Below are positions 1-7,882 of a stretch of 34,005 nucleotides of DNA, in pieces. A program made the position numbers and the translations under genes. The stretch comes from Anaerosalibacter bizertensis (GTDB taxonomy: Bacteria; Bacillota; Clostridia; Tissierellales; Sporanaerobacteraceae). The stretch lies in the NCBI RefSeq assembly GCF_009696605.1, contig NZ_VULR01000021.1:1-34005 (forward strand), read 5' to 3'. The number at the start of each line of letters is the position of its first letter. Positions within the stretch are counted from its first letter, which is position 1. A model generated the notes under the pieces. The model had not been told where the DNA came from and did not search any database. It worked only from the letters and a program-made list of their open reading frames with translations.

Positions 1-283
1 ATAACAGTTTCGTTTTTTAAGCCAATAATTATTGGTTTATTAGGTGTGCATTTTTTTATTATTAATTTTTCCAAAAAACATTAAATATTATTTTGCTAAA
101 ATCTATTGACTTTAATTAGCTGGTCTTTTTAAATTATATTTATTTTTTTGAAAAAATTATATTAGACGTTAAAGTATGTAAAGATTTACAATAATATGAA
201 AATTCAAAACTCTTTTTCGATTTTGATTTAAATTATGCAGCAACTAATATATTAGATGCTGCATAATTTAATATTTTAAAAAC
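1..283. other. Left-edge intergenic region
   Basis: No convincing coding sequence is visible. The region holds the terminator-like hairpin after the CoA-transferase gene (listed separately). It also has a perfect 14-bp palindrome, CCAATAATTATTGG, at 22-35. On the minus strand there is a possible promoter with -10 TATAAT (156-161) and -35 TTTACA (177-182), but the 15-bp spacer is short, so this is weak. If real, it would drive a gene beyond the left edge. The rest is AT-rich. Confidence 0.5.
228..271 (-). terminator. Hairpin downstream of atoA
   Basis: Perfect inverted repeat with 15-bp arms (228-242 and 257-271) around the core ATGCAGCA/TGCTGCAT and a 14-nt loop. It lies just past the atoA stop codon. 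The arm is AT-rich and is followed on the minus strand by only a poor T-run, so it could be a weak terminator or a 3'-end stabilising hairpin. Confidence 0.6.
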
Positions 284-943
284 TTATGCTTCCATTTTTT
301 TAAGATCATCAGCTACTATTAATTCTGCTTCTGTAGCATTTTTAACATCTTCTACTGTGAATTCAGGATTTATTTCTGTTAGAACTAACCCTTTATCAGT
401 TACTTCCATAACTCCCATTTCAGTAATAATTAAATCTACTTCTCCTGCAGCTGTTAAAGGTAAATTACATTCTTTTAATATCTTTGCATTACCTTTAACT
501 GTGTGCTCCATAGCTACAATAACCTTTTTAGCACCTACTACTAAGTCCATAGCTCCACCCATTCCTGGAACCATTTTGCCAGGAATCATCCAGTTTGCAA
601 GGTTTCCTTTTTCGTCTACTTGTAGTGCACCTAGAACTGTAATATCAACGTGTCCACCACGGATTATACCAAAGGATGTAGCACTATCAAAGAATACTCC
701 GCCTTCTTTTATAGTTACAGGCATACCACCAGCATTAACTATATCTTTATCTTCTTTTCCTTCTTCTGGCGCTGGTCCTAAACCAACAAATCCATTTTCT
801 GATTGGAAAGTAACATCCATACCTTCTGGTACATAGTTAGCAACCATTGTTGGAAGTCCAATACCTAGATTAACTACGTCACCATCATGTAATTCTTTAG
901 CAACCCTTTTAGCTATAAAAGCTTTTCTTTCTTTCTTATCCAT
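284..943 (-). CDS. atoA: Acetoacetate/butyrate CoA-transferase, beta subunit
   Basis: Small (B) subunit of a two-subunit class I CoA-transferase, 219 aa, the usual family length. It carries [13 protein letters not shown] near residues 47-59; the Glu of SENG is the known catalytic residue that forms the enzyme-CoA thioester in this family. Its start overlaps the stop of the alpha-subunit gene by one base (TAATG), with a strong GGAGGTGACA ribosome binding site inside that gene, so the subunits are translationally coupled. In lysine fermentation this enzyme moves CoA from butyryl-CoA to acetoacetate (or 3-keto-acids to acetate), and thlA next door uses the acetoacetyl-CoA. Exact substrate choice (acetate, butyrate or succinate as partner) cannot be read from sequence. 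A cytoplasmic heterotetramer with AtoD is inferred. Confidence 0.93.
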   Translation of the reverse strand: MDKKERKAFIAKRVAKELHDGDVVNLGIGLPTMVANYVPEGMDVTFQSENGFVGLGPAPEEGKEDKDIVNAGGMPVTIKEGGVFFDSATSFGIIRGGHVDITVLGALQVDEKGNLANWMIPGKMVPGMGGAMDLVVGAKKVIVAMEHTVKGNAKILKECNLPLTAAGEVDLIITEMGVMEVTDKGLVLTEINPEFTVEDVKNATEAELIVADDLKKMEA

Positions 944-1596
944 TATTTGTCACCTCCAACTATGTAGTCAACAAAGATTCCTGGAGTTACAACTTCGTTT
1001 TGATCTATCTCTCCAACTTCTACTAAGTTTTCAGCTTCAACTATTACTAAATCAGCAGCTGTTGCCATTACAGTATTGAAATTTCTAGTTGCTCCTCTAT
1101 AGACAATATTTCCTTTTTTATCAACTTTATGTCCAAGTAATAGTGCAACATCAGCTTTTAATGGTTTTTCTAATAGATAAGTTACACCATCTACTTCTAC
1201 TTTTTCTTTTCCTTCTTCTATTACAGTACCAACGCCTGTTGGAGTTAAGAATCCACCAAGTCCTGCTCCTGCTGCTCTTATTTGTTCTGCTAGTGTTCCT
1301 TGTGGAATTAAATGTACTTCCATTTCACCAGCATTCATTTGGTTTCCTGTTTCCTTATTTGTTCCAATATGGCTTGCATATAGAGTTTTAACTTGTTTGT
1401 TAACTACTAATTTACCAACACCTGAATCTACAAATCCTGTGTCATTACTTATGATTGTCAAGTCTTTAACTCCCTTTTCAACTAGCGCATCTACTAGTTT
1501 GCAAGGAGTACCGCAACTTAAGAAACCGCCAATCATAATAGACATACCGTCTTCTATATGGCTGATAGCTTCTTCTATAGTCACTACCTTATTCAT
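943..1596 (-). CDS. atoD: Acetoacetate/butyrate CoA-transferase, alpha subunit
   Basis: Alpha subunit (217 aa) of the same class I CoA-transferase. The family signatures are visible: the N-terminal GGFLSCGTP glycine-rich loop and the central [13 protein letters not shown] segment that binds CoA. I place the start at 1596 ([10 protein letters not shown]) because GGAGGTG lies 6 nt upstream; the ATG at 1611 overlaps that ribosome binding site and is unlikely. It partners with atoA immediately downstream. The gene has its own sigma-A type promoter (1636-1663) and is separated from thlA by a large hairpin, so it can be transcribed apart from the thiolase although they belong to one pathway. Product name is secure; the physiological acceptor acid is inferred. 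Confidence 0.93.
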   Translation of the reverse strand: MNKVVTIEEAISHIEDGMSIMIGGFLSCGTPCKLVDALVEKGVKDLTIISNDTGFVDSGVGKLVVNKQVKTLYASHIGTNKETGNQMNAGEMEVHLIPQGTLAEQIRAAGAGLGGFLTPTGVGTVIEEGKEKVEVDGVTYLLEKPLKADVALLLGHKVDKKGNIVYRGATRNFNTVMATAADLVIVEAENLVEVGEIDQNEVVTPGIFVDYIVGGDK

Positions 1597-1635
1597 GATA
1601 CGCACCTCCATATGTTTTTTTTATTCTCTGATTAC

Positions 1636-1663
1636 ATTATAACATTTGTTAATTTTTTTTCAA
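1636..1663 (-). promoter_or_regulatory. Sigma-A type promoter of atoDA
   Basis: On the minus strand: -35 TTGAAA (1658-1663), 16-bp spacer, -10 TATAAT (1636-1641). It lies about 40 bp upstream of the atoD start. A perfect -10 and a near-consensus -35 make it one of the better promoters in the window. It lets atoDA be expressed independently of the sigma-54 promoter in front of thlA. Confidence 0.7.
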
Positions 1664-1704
1664 ATTTTTTGTCTTTTTTTGGCAAAAAATTTATATGATT
1701 TTAG

Positions 1705-1744
1705 TTAAACAATAGCTGCTATAATGATAACAGCTATTGTTTAA
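1705..1744 (-). terminator. 14-bp stem hairpin between thlA and atoD
   Basis: Perfect inverted repeat with arms 1705-1718 and 1731-1744 (core CAATAGCTG/CAGCTATTG) and a 12-nt loop, 49 bp past the thlA stop. There is no clean T-run directly after it on the minus strand, so termination would be partial. It may set the thlA to atoDA transcript ratio or protect an mRNA 3' end. Confidence 0.5.
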
Positions 1745-1792
1745 TATTAAAAATTTATTTAAATTTTATAAAATATTCATTATTGTCTACAA

Positions 1793-2971
1793 TTATCTTC
1801 TAACTATTAGTGCAGTTCCTTGTCCTCCACCAATACATAGAGTAGCTAAACCATGTTTTGCATCTCTCTTAGCCATTTCATATAGTAGTGTAACAAGTAT
1901 TCTTGCTCCTGAAGCTCCTATAGGGTGACCTAATGCAATTGCTCCACCATTTACATTAGTTTTTTCCATGTCTAATCCTAATTCTTTAGCTACTGCTAGA
2001 GATTGAGCAGCAAAAGCTTCATTTGCTTCTACAAGATCTAAATCTTTAACAGTTAAATTAGCTTTTTCTAAAGCTTTTCTTGATGCTGGTATTGGACCAG
2101 TTCCCATAATACTTGGATCTACACCTGCTGAAGCATAGGATACTATAGTTGCAAGAGGTTCTATTCCTAATTCTTCTGCTTTTTCTTTTGACATAACAAC
2201 TAATGCTGCTGCACCATCATTAATTCCTGAAGCATTTCCAGCAGTTACAGTTCCATCTTTTTTGAATGCTGGTCTTAATTTTGCCATTCCTTCAATTGTG
2301 CTTCCAAATCTTGGATGTTCATCAGTATCAACTATTTTTGGATCGCCTTTTCTTTGTGGAACTTCTACAGGTACTATTTCATCTTTGAATCTTCCACCCT
2401 TAATAGCTTCTTCAGCTCTTAATTGGCTAGTTAATGCAAATTGATCTTGTTCTTCTCTAGTAATATTCCATTTTTCTGCCACATTTTCAGCAGTAATACC
2501 CATATGATAGTCATTAAATGCATCCCAAAGTCCGTCTTTAATCATTTCGTCTACTACTTTTCCATCGCCCATTCTTTGGCCCCATCTATTGTTGTTTAAT
2601 ACATATGGAGCTTGGCTCATATTTTCTGTTCCACCTGCTATAACTATGTCTGCTTCTCCAGCTACAATAGCTTGTGCTGCTAATTCAACAGTTTTAAGTC
2701 CAGATCCGCAAACCTTATTAACTGTGAAAGATGGCACTTCTATTGGAATGCCAGCATGAACTGATACTTGTCTAGCTACGTTTTGTCCTAATCCAGCTTG
2801 AAGTACATTACCAAATACTAATTCATCAACTTGATCCGCCTTTATACCTGCTCTTTTTATAGCTTCTTTTACAACAACAGCTCCTAAATCTACCGCTGGT
2901 ACGTTTTTAAAGGAACCACCATAAGTTCCAACTGCTGTTCTAACTGCACTTGCAATAACAACTTCTTTCAT
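1793..2971 (-). CDS. thlA: Acetyl-CoA C-acetyltransferase (thiolase)
   Basis: Biosynthetic/degradative thiolase of 392 aa, the standard length, converting acetoacetyl-CoA plus CoA to two acetyl-CoA and the reverse. Family landmarks are all present: the nucleophilic Cys in NKVCGSGLK (about residue 88), the NEAFAAQ segment, the [16 protein letters not shown] block with the catalytic His, and the C-terminal CIGGGQG with the second catalytic Cys. The start is supported by AGGAGGT upstream. In lysine fermentation it cleaves acetoacetyl-CoA and links the route to acetyl-CoA and butyrate. It is preceded by a sigma-54 promoter with exact spacing (3053-3069), unlike the sigma-A promoters of its housekeeping neighbours, and followed by atoDA. 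Confidence in the call is high. Confidence 0.95.
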   Translation of the reverse strand: MKEVVIASAVRTAVGTYGGSFKNVPAVDLGAVVVKEAIKRAGIKADQVDELVFGNVLQAGLGQNVARQVSVHAGIPIEVPSFTVNKVCGSGLKTVELAAQAIVAGEADIVIAGGTENMSQAPYVLNNNRWGQRMGDGKVVDEMIKDGLWDAFNDYHMGITAENVAEKWNITREEQDQFALTSQLRAEEAIKGGRFKDEIVPVEVPQRKGDPKIVDTDEHPRFGSTIEGMAKLRPAFKKDGTVTAGNASGINDGAAALVVMSKEKAEELGIEPLATIVSYASAGVDPSIMGTGPIPASRKALEKANLTVKDLDLVEANEAFAAQSLAVAKELGLDMEKTNVNGGAIALGHPIGASGARILVTLLYEMAKRDAKHGLATLCIGGGQGTALIVRR

Positions 2972-3010
2972 AATAAAATACCTCCTATTATAGTTATATT
3001 TAATTTATTT

Positions 3011-3052
3011 TATATTTATATGTGCATGGCACAAGTGTCACATATAAATATA
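3011..3052. promoter_or_regulatory. 14-bp inverted repeat at the thlA transcription start
   Basis: Perfect arms 3011-3024 and 3039-3052 (TATATTTATATGTG and its complement) around a GC-richer loop that itself contains an imperfect dyad TGGCAC-AA-GTGTCA. The predicted sigma-54 start point (about 3042) falls inside it. It could be an operator or a 5'-UTR stem-loop. Confidence 0.5.
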
Positions 3053-3069
3053 TGCAAATTATGTGCCAA
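3053..3069 (-). promoter_or_regulatory. Sigma-54 (-24/-12) promoter of thlA
   Basis: Minus strand reads TTGGCACATAATTTGCA: TGGCAC at -24, TTGCA at -12, and exactly 10 nt between the invariant GG and GC. This is very close to the RpoN consensus TGGCACG-N4-TTGCA. The start site would be near 3042, giving a leader of about 70 nt to thlA. Such promoters need an enhancer-binding protein; no gene for one is in the window. Confidence 0.82.
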
Positions 3070-3260
3070 CTTTATATTAATTATTTGTATTATAGTATAA
3101 GTTTTGAGAATATTTATAATATATTGTTATTTAAATATAAACTCTATGACTTTGTTAAAAAATTAACTTGTTCTACTTTACTAATATATTCAATTTTTAT
3201 TGTAATATACCTTTATTATAACATATAGATATTATAAATCAAACATTTTTCTACAAAGTT

Positions 3261-4379
3261 TTACCTCACCTGTTCAAGAATAACCTTAACTATCCTTTCT
3301 GAAGCCTTACCATCTCCATAAGGATTTACTGCATTAGCCATTTTTTTGTATTCTTCTTTATTTGATAAAAGTAAATCCAATTCTTTTGAAATATTCTCCT
3401 TAGAAGTTCCAACTAATTTTGCAGTTCCTGCTTCTATGCCTTCCGGCCTTTCTGTTTCTTCTCTTACAACTAGTACAGGTTTTCCTAAACTAGGTGCTTC
3501 TTCCTGTAGTCCACCAGAATCTGTAACTACTATATGGGATTTTGACATTAGATTTGTAAAAGGTTCATAGTCTAATGGTTCAACTAAATGGATATTTTCA
3601 TTTCCATCAAATACCTTATGGGCTATATCTCTAACCTTTGGATTCAAATGTACTGGAAACACTACCTCTACATCTTCATATTTCCTTGTTATTTCATCTA
3701 TTGCTGTAAATATATTTTCCATAGGTTTTCCTATGTTTTCCCTTCTATGGGAAGTAAGTAGAATAACCCTTTTGTTTTCAAAATCTATACTATTTAAAAG
3801 ACTATCTTCAAATATGTAATCCTCTTTTACTACATGGAACAATGCATCTATAACTGTATTCCCAGTTATAAATATTTTTTCTTCTGGATATCCTTCCCTA
3901 AGTAAATTTTCCCTGCTTTCATTAGTAGGAGCAAAATGGAAATTGGTTACAATACCTGTTAGCTTCCTATTAGCTTCCTCTGGATAAGGAGAATATAAAT
4001 TTCCACTTCTAAGACCTGCTTCTACATGTCCCACTTTTACTTTTTGATAAAAAGCTGCCAATGCTCCTGCAAATACAGTTGTAGTATCTCCTTGAACCAA
4101 TAGTAGGTCTGGTTGAGTCTCTACTATTACTTTTTCTAATCCTTCCAATGCCTTAGTAGTTATACCAGTTAGGGTTTGTCCAGGTTTAAATATATTTAAA
4201 TCATAATCTGGCTTAATTTTGAAAATATCCAATACTTGATCTAACATCTCCCTATGTTGAGCAGTTACACATACTATATTTTCAATTTCTTCAGTATTTT
4301 CCATTGCTTTAACAATAGGGGCCATCTTAATTCCTTCTGGCCTAGTTCCAAATACAGTCATAACCTTTAATCTTCTCAT
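3261..4379 (-). CDS. mnaA: UDP-N-acetylglucosamine 2-epimerase (non-hydrolysing)
   Basis: Interconverts UDP-GlcNAc and UDP-ManNAc in the cytoplasm for teichoic-acid linkage units or other wall polysaccharides. At 372 aa it has the usual length. Visible landmarks: FGTRPE at the N-terminus, GHVEAGLRSGN in the middle, and the C-terminal TDSGGLQEEAPSLGKP block with ERPEG, which bind UDP-GlcNAc in this GT-B-fold family. I choose the start at 4379 (MRRLKVMTVF) because GGGAGG sits 5 nt upstream inside the end of tagO; an upstream in-frame ATG at 4418 has no better site. Only one base separates it from the tagO stop, so the two are co-translated. The pairing with TagO fits a shared polysaccharide pathway. 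Confidence 0.93.
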   Translation of the reverse strand: MRRLKVMTVFGTRPEGIKMAPIVKAMENTEEIENIVCVTAQHREMLDQVLDIFKIKPDYDLNIFKPGQTLTGITTKALEGLEKVIVETQPDLLLVQGDTTTVFAGALAAFYQKVKVGHVEAGLRSGNLYSPYPEEANRKLTGIVTNFHFAPTNESRENLLREGYPEEKIFITGNTVIDALFHVVKEDYIFEDSLLNSIDFENKRVILLTSHRRENIGKPMENIFTAIDEITRKYEDVEVVFPVHLNPKVRDIAHKVFDGNENIHLVEPLDYEPFTNLMSKSHIVVTDSGGLQEEAPSLGKPVLVVREETERPEGIEAGTAKLVGTSKENISKELDLLLSNKEEYKKMANAVNPYGDGKASERIVKVILEQVR

Positions 4380-4380
4380 A

Positions 4381-5460
4381 TTATTTCCTCCCATTATCTC
4401 TATTACTTGAGTCTTCACCTTTTCTCATGTCTATAAGGCCTAATTTTACAGCAAAAAATATAGTAAATAAAATAACTATACCTGCTATAATAACAGATTG
4501 TCTACTATTAGCCTTAGATATAGCTACTGCACAAACTCCAAATACTCCACTTATTAAATAAAGTATAAGAACCGTTTGCCTTTGACTTAGTCCTCTTTGA
4601 AGTAATTTATGATGAAGATGCCCTTTATCTGCTTCCATTATAGATTTTCCATTTAACATTCTTCTAAATATGGCAAATGTAGTATCAAAAATAGGAAGGC
4701 CTAAAACAATTATAGGAACAACTATAGCTATAGTTGCTACACTTTTCATTACCCCTTCTATGGCTACTGCTGAAAGCATAAACCCTAAAAATAGTGCTCC
4801 TGTATCTCCCATAAATATTTTAGCTGGGTTGAAATTAAAAGGCAAAAATCCTAAACAAGCTCCAGCTATTATAGCTGAAATAATCATAATACTTGTATAT
4901 GAATCACTAATCAAATGATTTGCATTATAGGCTACAAATACCAATGATAGACTAGATATCATGGCTACTCCTGCTGCCAAACCATCAAGTCCATCTATTA
5001 AATTTAATGTGTTAGTTATTCCAACTATCCAAAAAATAGTTAATGGAACAGAAAAACCTTTTAAAAATAAAAGTGCATTCTCTTTTGAAAATGGATTGGT
5101 TATAAAATCGATTTTAACATCTCCCAATACTAAAACCAAACTTGCAACTACTTGAAATACAAGCTTCATCTTTGGACTAAGATCCATTGAATCATCAATT
5201 ATTCCTGAAACTACTATTATACTTCCCCCAATTATTATAGAAACTAAAGTTTTATCCAATGGTAAAAATATAACTGCTGAAACAATTGTAGCTATATATA
5301 TTGCCAATCCTCCCAATAGAGGAATAGGTTTCTTGTGTACCCTTCTACTATCTTTTGGTATATCTATTGCCCCAATTTTATATGCTATTTTTTTAGCAAC
5401 AGGTGTCATAAACAGGGAAATAAATATTGCTGTAAGAAATGGTATTATAATTTTTTCCAT
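4381..5460 (-). CDS. tagO: Undecaprenyl-phosphate N-acetylglucosaminyl 1-phosphate transferase
   Basis: Membrane enzyme of the MraY/WecA family that moves GlcNAc-1-phosphate from UDP-GlcNAc to undecaprenyl phosphate, the first step of wall teichoic acid or related glycopolymers. The 359-aa protein has about ten hydrophobic segments. The diagnostic cytoplasmic motifs are present: DDSMDLSPKMK (Mg2+/lipid site), NLIDGLDGLAAG, NFNPAKIFMGDTGAL, and the GHLHHKLLQRG His motif typical of the WecA/TagO branch rather than MraY. The ribosome binding site AAGGAG is about 11 nt from the ATG, rather far. A TTGACT-17-TAAAAT promoter lies just upstream and mnaA follows one base after the stop. The exact polymer made is not determinable here. 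Confidence 0.92.
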   Translation of the reverse strand: MEKIIIPFLTAIFISLFMTPVAKKIAYKIGAIDIPKDSRRVHKKPIPLLGGLAIYIATIVSAVIFLPLDKTLVSIIIGGSIIVVSGIIDDSMDLSPKMKLVFQVVASLVLVLGDVKIDFITNPFSKENALLFLKGFSVPLTIFWIVGITNTLNLIDGLDGLAAGVAMISSLSLVFVAYNANHLISDSYTSIMIISAIIAGACLGFLPFNFNPAKIFMGDTGALFLGFMLSAVAIEGVMKSVATIAIVVPIIVLGLPIFDTTFAIFRRMLNGKSIMEADKGHLHHKLLQRGLSQRQTVLILYLISGVFGVCAVAISKANSRQSVIIAGIVILFTIFFAVKLGLIDMRKGEDSSNRDNGRK

Positions 5461-5497
5461 AGTTGTATTCGCTCCTTCATGAGAGTTACTTCTTAAA

Positions 5498-5526
5498 ATT
5501 TTATATTAGTTTTATCTATAAGTCAA
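5498..5526 (-). promoter_or_regulatory. Sigma-A type promoter of tagO-mnaA
   Basis: Minus strand: -35 TTGACT (5521-5526), 17-bp spacer, -10 TAAAAT (5498-5503), about 40 bp upstream of the tagO start. Spacing is ideal and only one base of the -35 differs from consensus. Confidence 0.65.
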
Positions 5527-5654
5527 TGAAACAAAACTTATTATTATATTGTTCTATATAAGCTATGAATATCCTTTATAGTGAACAATTATATATTAAG
5601 TTTTAATATATAAAAAGACTTTCTTTTATTTTATAATCAGTTCCTCATTATCTA

Positions 5655-5894
5655 TTACAAAATCAACAATATCAGCTTTTCCTGTATTTCTACCAAATGA
5701 AATTCCATTTCCTTAAGCCATTTATTAATTTCATCTAGTTTCCTATTTATTAATTTAACATTAAAATCTTTCACTTGTATTTTCCCATTTATCAAATCTT
5801 TTCCCAATTCATATCTAATGATTATGCTGTATCCAACTAAACACAATAAAGAAGCCATAATATAAGTATATGGTGATTCAATATATATACACAT
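5655..5894 (-). CDS. Possible small membrane protein, unrecognised
   Basis: An open frame of 79 codons between the NhaC gene and tagO. The translation would have one hydrophobic segment (about residues 11-27) followed by a charged, Lys/Glu-rich stretch that could form an amphipathic helix or coiled coil. I do not recognise a family. Against it: the ATG falls at the edge of the NhaC terminator stem and there is no Shine-Dalgarno sequence before it or before the internal Met at residue 13. The frame is the same one that ends at the NhaC stop codon. It could be a decayed gene, a chance frame, or a gene with an unusual start. Confidence 0.28.
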   Translation of the reverse strand: MCIYIESPYTYIMASLLCLVGYSIIIRYELGKDLINGKIQVKDFNVKLINRKLDEINKWLKEMEFHLVEIQEKLILLIL

Positions 5895-5928
5895 AAAAAA
5901 AGGTAGAGTTAACTCTACCTTTTTTTAT
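5893..5928 (-). terminator. Rho-independent terminator of the first NhaC gene
   Basis: Perfect 18-bp inverted repeat (5893-5910 and 5911-5928) with core GGTAGAGTT/AACTCTACC flanked by A7 and T7. It begins 3 bp after the stop codon of the NhaC-family gene. The symmetric A/T flanks would let it work in both directions. Confidence 0.85.
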
Positions 5929-5930
5929 AT

Positions 5931-7433
5931 CTATCTTTCTTCAGTTATACATGGTCTTAAAACTGATTCTTCTAAAGAACTTTCTTTCTTTTTAATTTTT
6001 ACATCAGGTTCTGATGGTATATCAAAATTTGGTATAAATCTATCCCATCCTGTACGAGTAAGAACTATCATAGAAATAACTGCAATCATACCCATGAAAT
6101 TATACTTTATAATATCTGTAGCTTTGAAGGTGTGTAATGGATAAACTGCTGAAGCAATTCCAATATAAAAGTTTACATACACATGCCATGGAATAAGTTG
6201 TGAACCAAATACTCCCAATGAGCTTCCAAAAGCAGCATTTCTAAGTCTTAACTTGTACATATCTTCTTCACTAGCTTCCACATTATCATCTGTAAGGGTT
6301 TTGATAATAGGTCCAATAGTTACTATTTGAGCCATTTCATCAGAAAGGGCAGCGTTTCCTAGTAGACAAAGAAGTGCATTACAAGTCATAAGTTGTCTTA
6401 CATTCTCAACCCTAGATGCTATAAAATTGGATAGTGGTGCAAAAGCATCCATCTTGGTCATAATTCCGCCAAAAGCTCCTACCCACATCATCATTACTAT
6501 AACCCAAGATCCTGCATCTGAAAATCCCGAATATATAAGTTCTAAAAATCCACCTTTCCCAAATATAGATGGAACAGTACCTGCTACTAATCCTAAAATC
6601 ATTGATGAAACTATTCCAAGTCCAAGACATGCCAATGTTGGAAGTCCTTTAACTGCAACTATTATAACAAGTATTAGTGGAATGATCATATAATATGGCA
6701 CTCCCATCTTTACTTGATTTAGAAGAGTTACAGCTGAAGGATTTTCAACCTTTAAACTATCCCAAACTTCTCCTGGAATTTGGTCAATAGCTTCAGATGC
6801 GTTTGCAGTTGTATTAGGTAGTCCCATTCCAACACTTACTACAAAAAACAATACTATAGAAAGTATTAAACATAGTATAGCCCATACTCCCTGATGTTTA
6901 ATTCTATGAATTACTTCTACATTTTGAATACCTGAACTTACTACTGTAGTATCAGAAATCAGCCCAATATTATCGCCAAAACATGCTCCACCTGCAACTG
7001 CAGCAGTTGTTAATAAAAGATTTCCATCTACTATATGGTTTAACCATAAAAATATAGGTGCACATGCTGCAAATGTTCCCCATGATGTACCTGTTGCTAC
7101 TGAAAGAATACTAGTTACAATAAGTCCAGTTACAGCTACTGTTTTTCCTGTAAGCCCTAGTTTCAAAGCCATATTGATTATGGCTGCTCCTACACCTGTA
7201 GCCATAAAACATTCTGCCATCGCATAAGCCATCATTAGAATAAAGAATACAAGTTCCATTTCTTTAACGTTTTCTACTGAGCAATCAAGTATCTCCCCAA
7301 AAGAAATCTTTTCAGTAAAATGTGCTATCACTGCAGCATAAATAGTAGCTATTGGAGCTGCCACTAGTGCATTCATTCCTCCAATCATTAGTCCTGCCAT
7401 TAAAAATACTGGTGAAAGTCTTAACAAAGCCAT
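5931..7433 (-). CDS. NhaC-family Na+/H+ or amino-acid antiporter, copy 1
   Basis: Polytopic membrane transporter of 500 aa with about eleven hydrophobic segments. The family block GGACFGDNIGLISDTTVVSSG (about residues 147-167) and the paired ATGTSWGTFAACAP segment are clearly NhaC-like. It is a close paralog of the gene at 7883-9352: long identical stretches run through most of the protein, and both end in an SEPDV motif, with the C-terminal tail differing. Start supported by GGGGAG upstream. The copy sits downstream of ornithine racemase and copy 2 but has its own promoter and terminator. NhaC-like proteins near amino-acid fermentation genes are often thought to exchange amino acids such as ornithine, lysine or arginine; that substrate is inference. 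Na+/H+ exchange is the family default. Confidence 0.85.
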   Translation of the reverse strand: MALLRLSPVFLMAGLMIGGMNALVAAPIATIYAAVIAHFTEKISFGEILDCSVENVKEMELVFFILMMAYAMAECFMATGVGAAIINMALKLGLTGKTVAVTGLIVTSILSVATGTSWGTFAACAPIFLWLNHIVDGNLLLTTAAVAGGACFGDNIGLISDTTVVSSGIQNVEVIHRIKHQGVWAILCLILSIVLFFVVSVGMGLPNTTANASEAIDQIPGEVWDSLKVENPSAVTLLNQVKMGVPYYMIIPLILVIIVAVKGLPTLACLGLGIVSSMILGLVAGTVPSIFGKGGFLELIYSGFSDAGSWVIVMMMWVGAFGGIMTKMDAFAPLSNFIASRVENVRQLMTCNALLCLLGNAALSDEMAQIVTIGPIIKTLTDDNVEASEEDMYKLRLRNAAFGSSLGVFGSQLIPWHVYVNFYIGIASAVYPLHTFKATDIIKYNFMGMIAVISMIVLTRTGWDRFIPNFDIPSEPDVKIKKKESSLEESVLRPCITEER

Positions 7434-7626
7434 TTAAAAATCTCCCCTTTTAGATAGTTAGTATTTTAGTTGGTAAAAATTTAATAAATATTGATACTTA
7501 GGCTAAACTGCAAACCCTTTCCAGAATAGGAAAATAAGTACACATAAGTGCTAGTAAATAATTATTAGTATAAGTATTTAAGGGCTATACACTCATATTT
7601 AAATAATAATTATTAAATTAAAAAAA

Positions 7627-7642
7627 GAAGCTTTAAGCTTCC
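7627..7642 (-). terminator. Weak hairpin with T-run in the NhaC copy 1 leader
   Basis: Minus strand GGAAGCTTAAAGCTTC followed by seven T. It lies about 20-30 nt after the predicted transcription start of the promoter at 7660-7688, so it could attenuate transcription or end a very short RNA. The stem is only about 5 bp, so function is uncertain. Confidence 0.35.
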
Positions 7643-7659
7643 AATTTTTCTATTTAAAG

Positions 7660-7688
7660 ATTTTATATTATTTTTTCCCGTAAGTCAA
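7660..7688 (-). promoter_or_regulatory. Sigma-A type promoter of NhaC copy 1
   Basis: Minus strand: -35 TTGACT (7683-7688), 17-bp spacer, -10 TAAAAT (7660-7665). The same hexamers and spacing occur in front of tagO. Predicted start near 7652, giving a leader of more than 200 nt. Confidence 0.55.
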
Positions 7689-7826
7689 TTGAATGAAAAT
7701 TGTTAAAATAAACGCAATAGCAGTTGTAAAAAACAGAGAAACCCTCTATTTCTCATTTGTTTGTAGGTTAGATAAAAATAAATAAAAATCCATAAATTGA
7801 AGTTTAACTTAAAAAATCAACTCACT

Positions 7827-7873
7827 AAAAAAGCTATCTTATCGGAGGTATACCCCTTTAAGATAGCTTTTTT
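7827..7873 (-). terminator. Rho-independent terminator of NhaC copy 2
   Basis: Arms 7827-7841 and 7859-7873 (AGCTATCTTA / TAAGATAGCT with flanking A6/T6) around a 17-nt loop, 10 bp past the stop codon. This separates the orr-NhaC2 transcript from NhaC copy 1. Confidence 0.83.
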
Positions 7874-7882
7874 TAAATTTAT

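Larger units (their letters stand above)
7434..7826. other. Long leader/intergenic region before NhaC copy 1
   Basis: No gene is seen. Reading on the minus strand it contains a TTGACT-17-TAAAAT promoter, then a small GAAGC/GCTTC hairpin with a T7 run shortly after the expected start, then an AT-rich leader of about 190 nt with a GGAAAGGGTTTGCA block (7508-7521), ending in the GGGGAG ribosome binding site. I do not recognise a known riboswitch or T-box in it. A second small dyad, GAGAAA/TTTCTC, lies at about 7736-7754. Confidence 0.5.

Noticed and set aside
357-836. Plus-strand 159-codon frame
   Set aside because: It is antisense to atoA, with low-complexity Ser/Pro/Thr composition and no ribosome binding site; the same applies to the other plus-strand frames inside minus-strand genes.
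3022-3228. Plus-strand 68-codon frame in the thlA upstream region
   Set aside because: AT-rich Tyr/Ile/Leu translation, no ribosome binding site, and it overlaps the sigma-54 promoter and the stem at the start site.
6412-6630. 72-codon minus-strand frame inside NhaC copy 1
   Set aside because: Alternate frame of the real gene, no ribosome binding site, aromatic-rich nonsense composition.
7508-7526. Possible sigma-54 promoter (TTCTGGAAAGGGTTTGCA) upstream of NhaC copy 1
   Set aside because: GG and GC are 9 nt apart rather than 10 and the -24 box lacks the conserved C, so RpoN recognition is unlikely.
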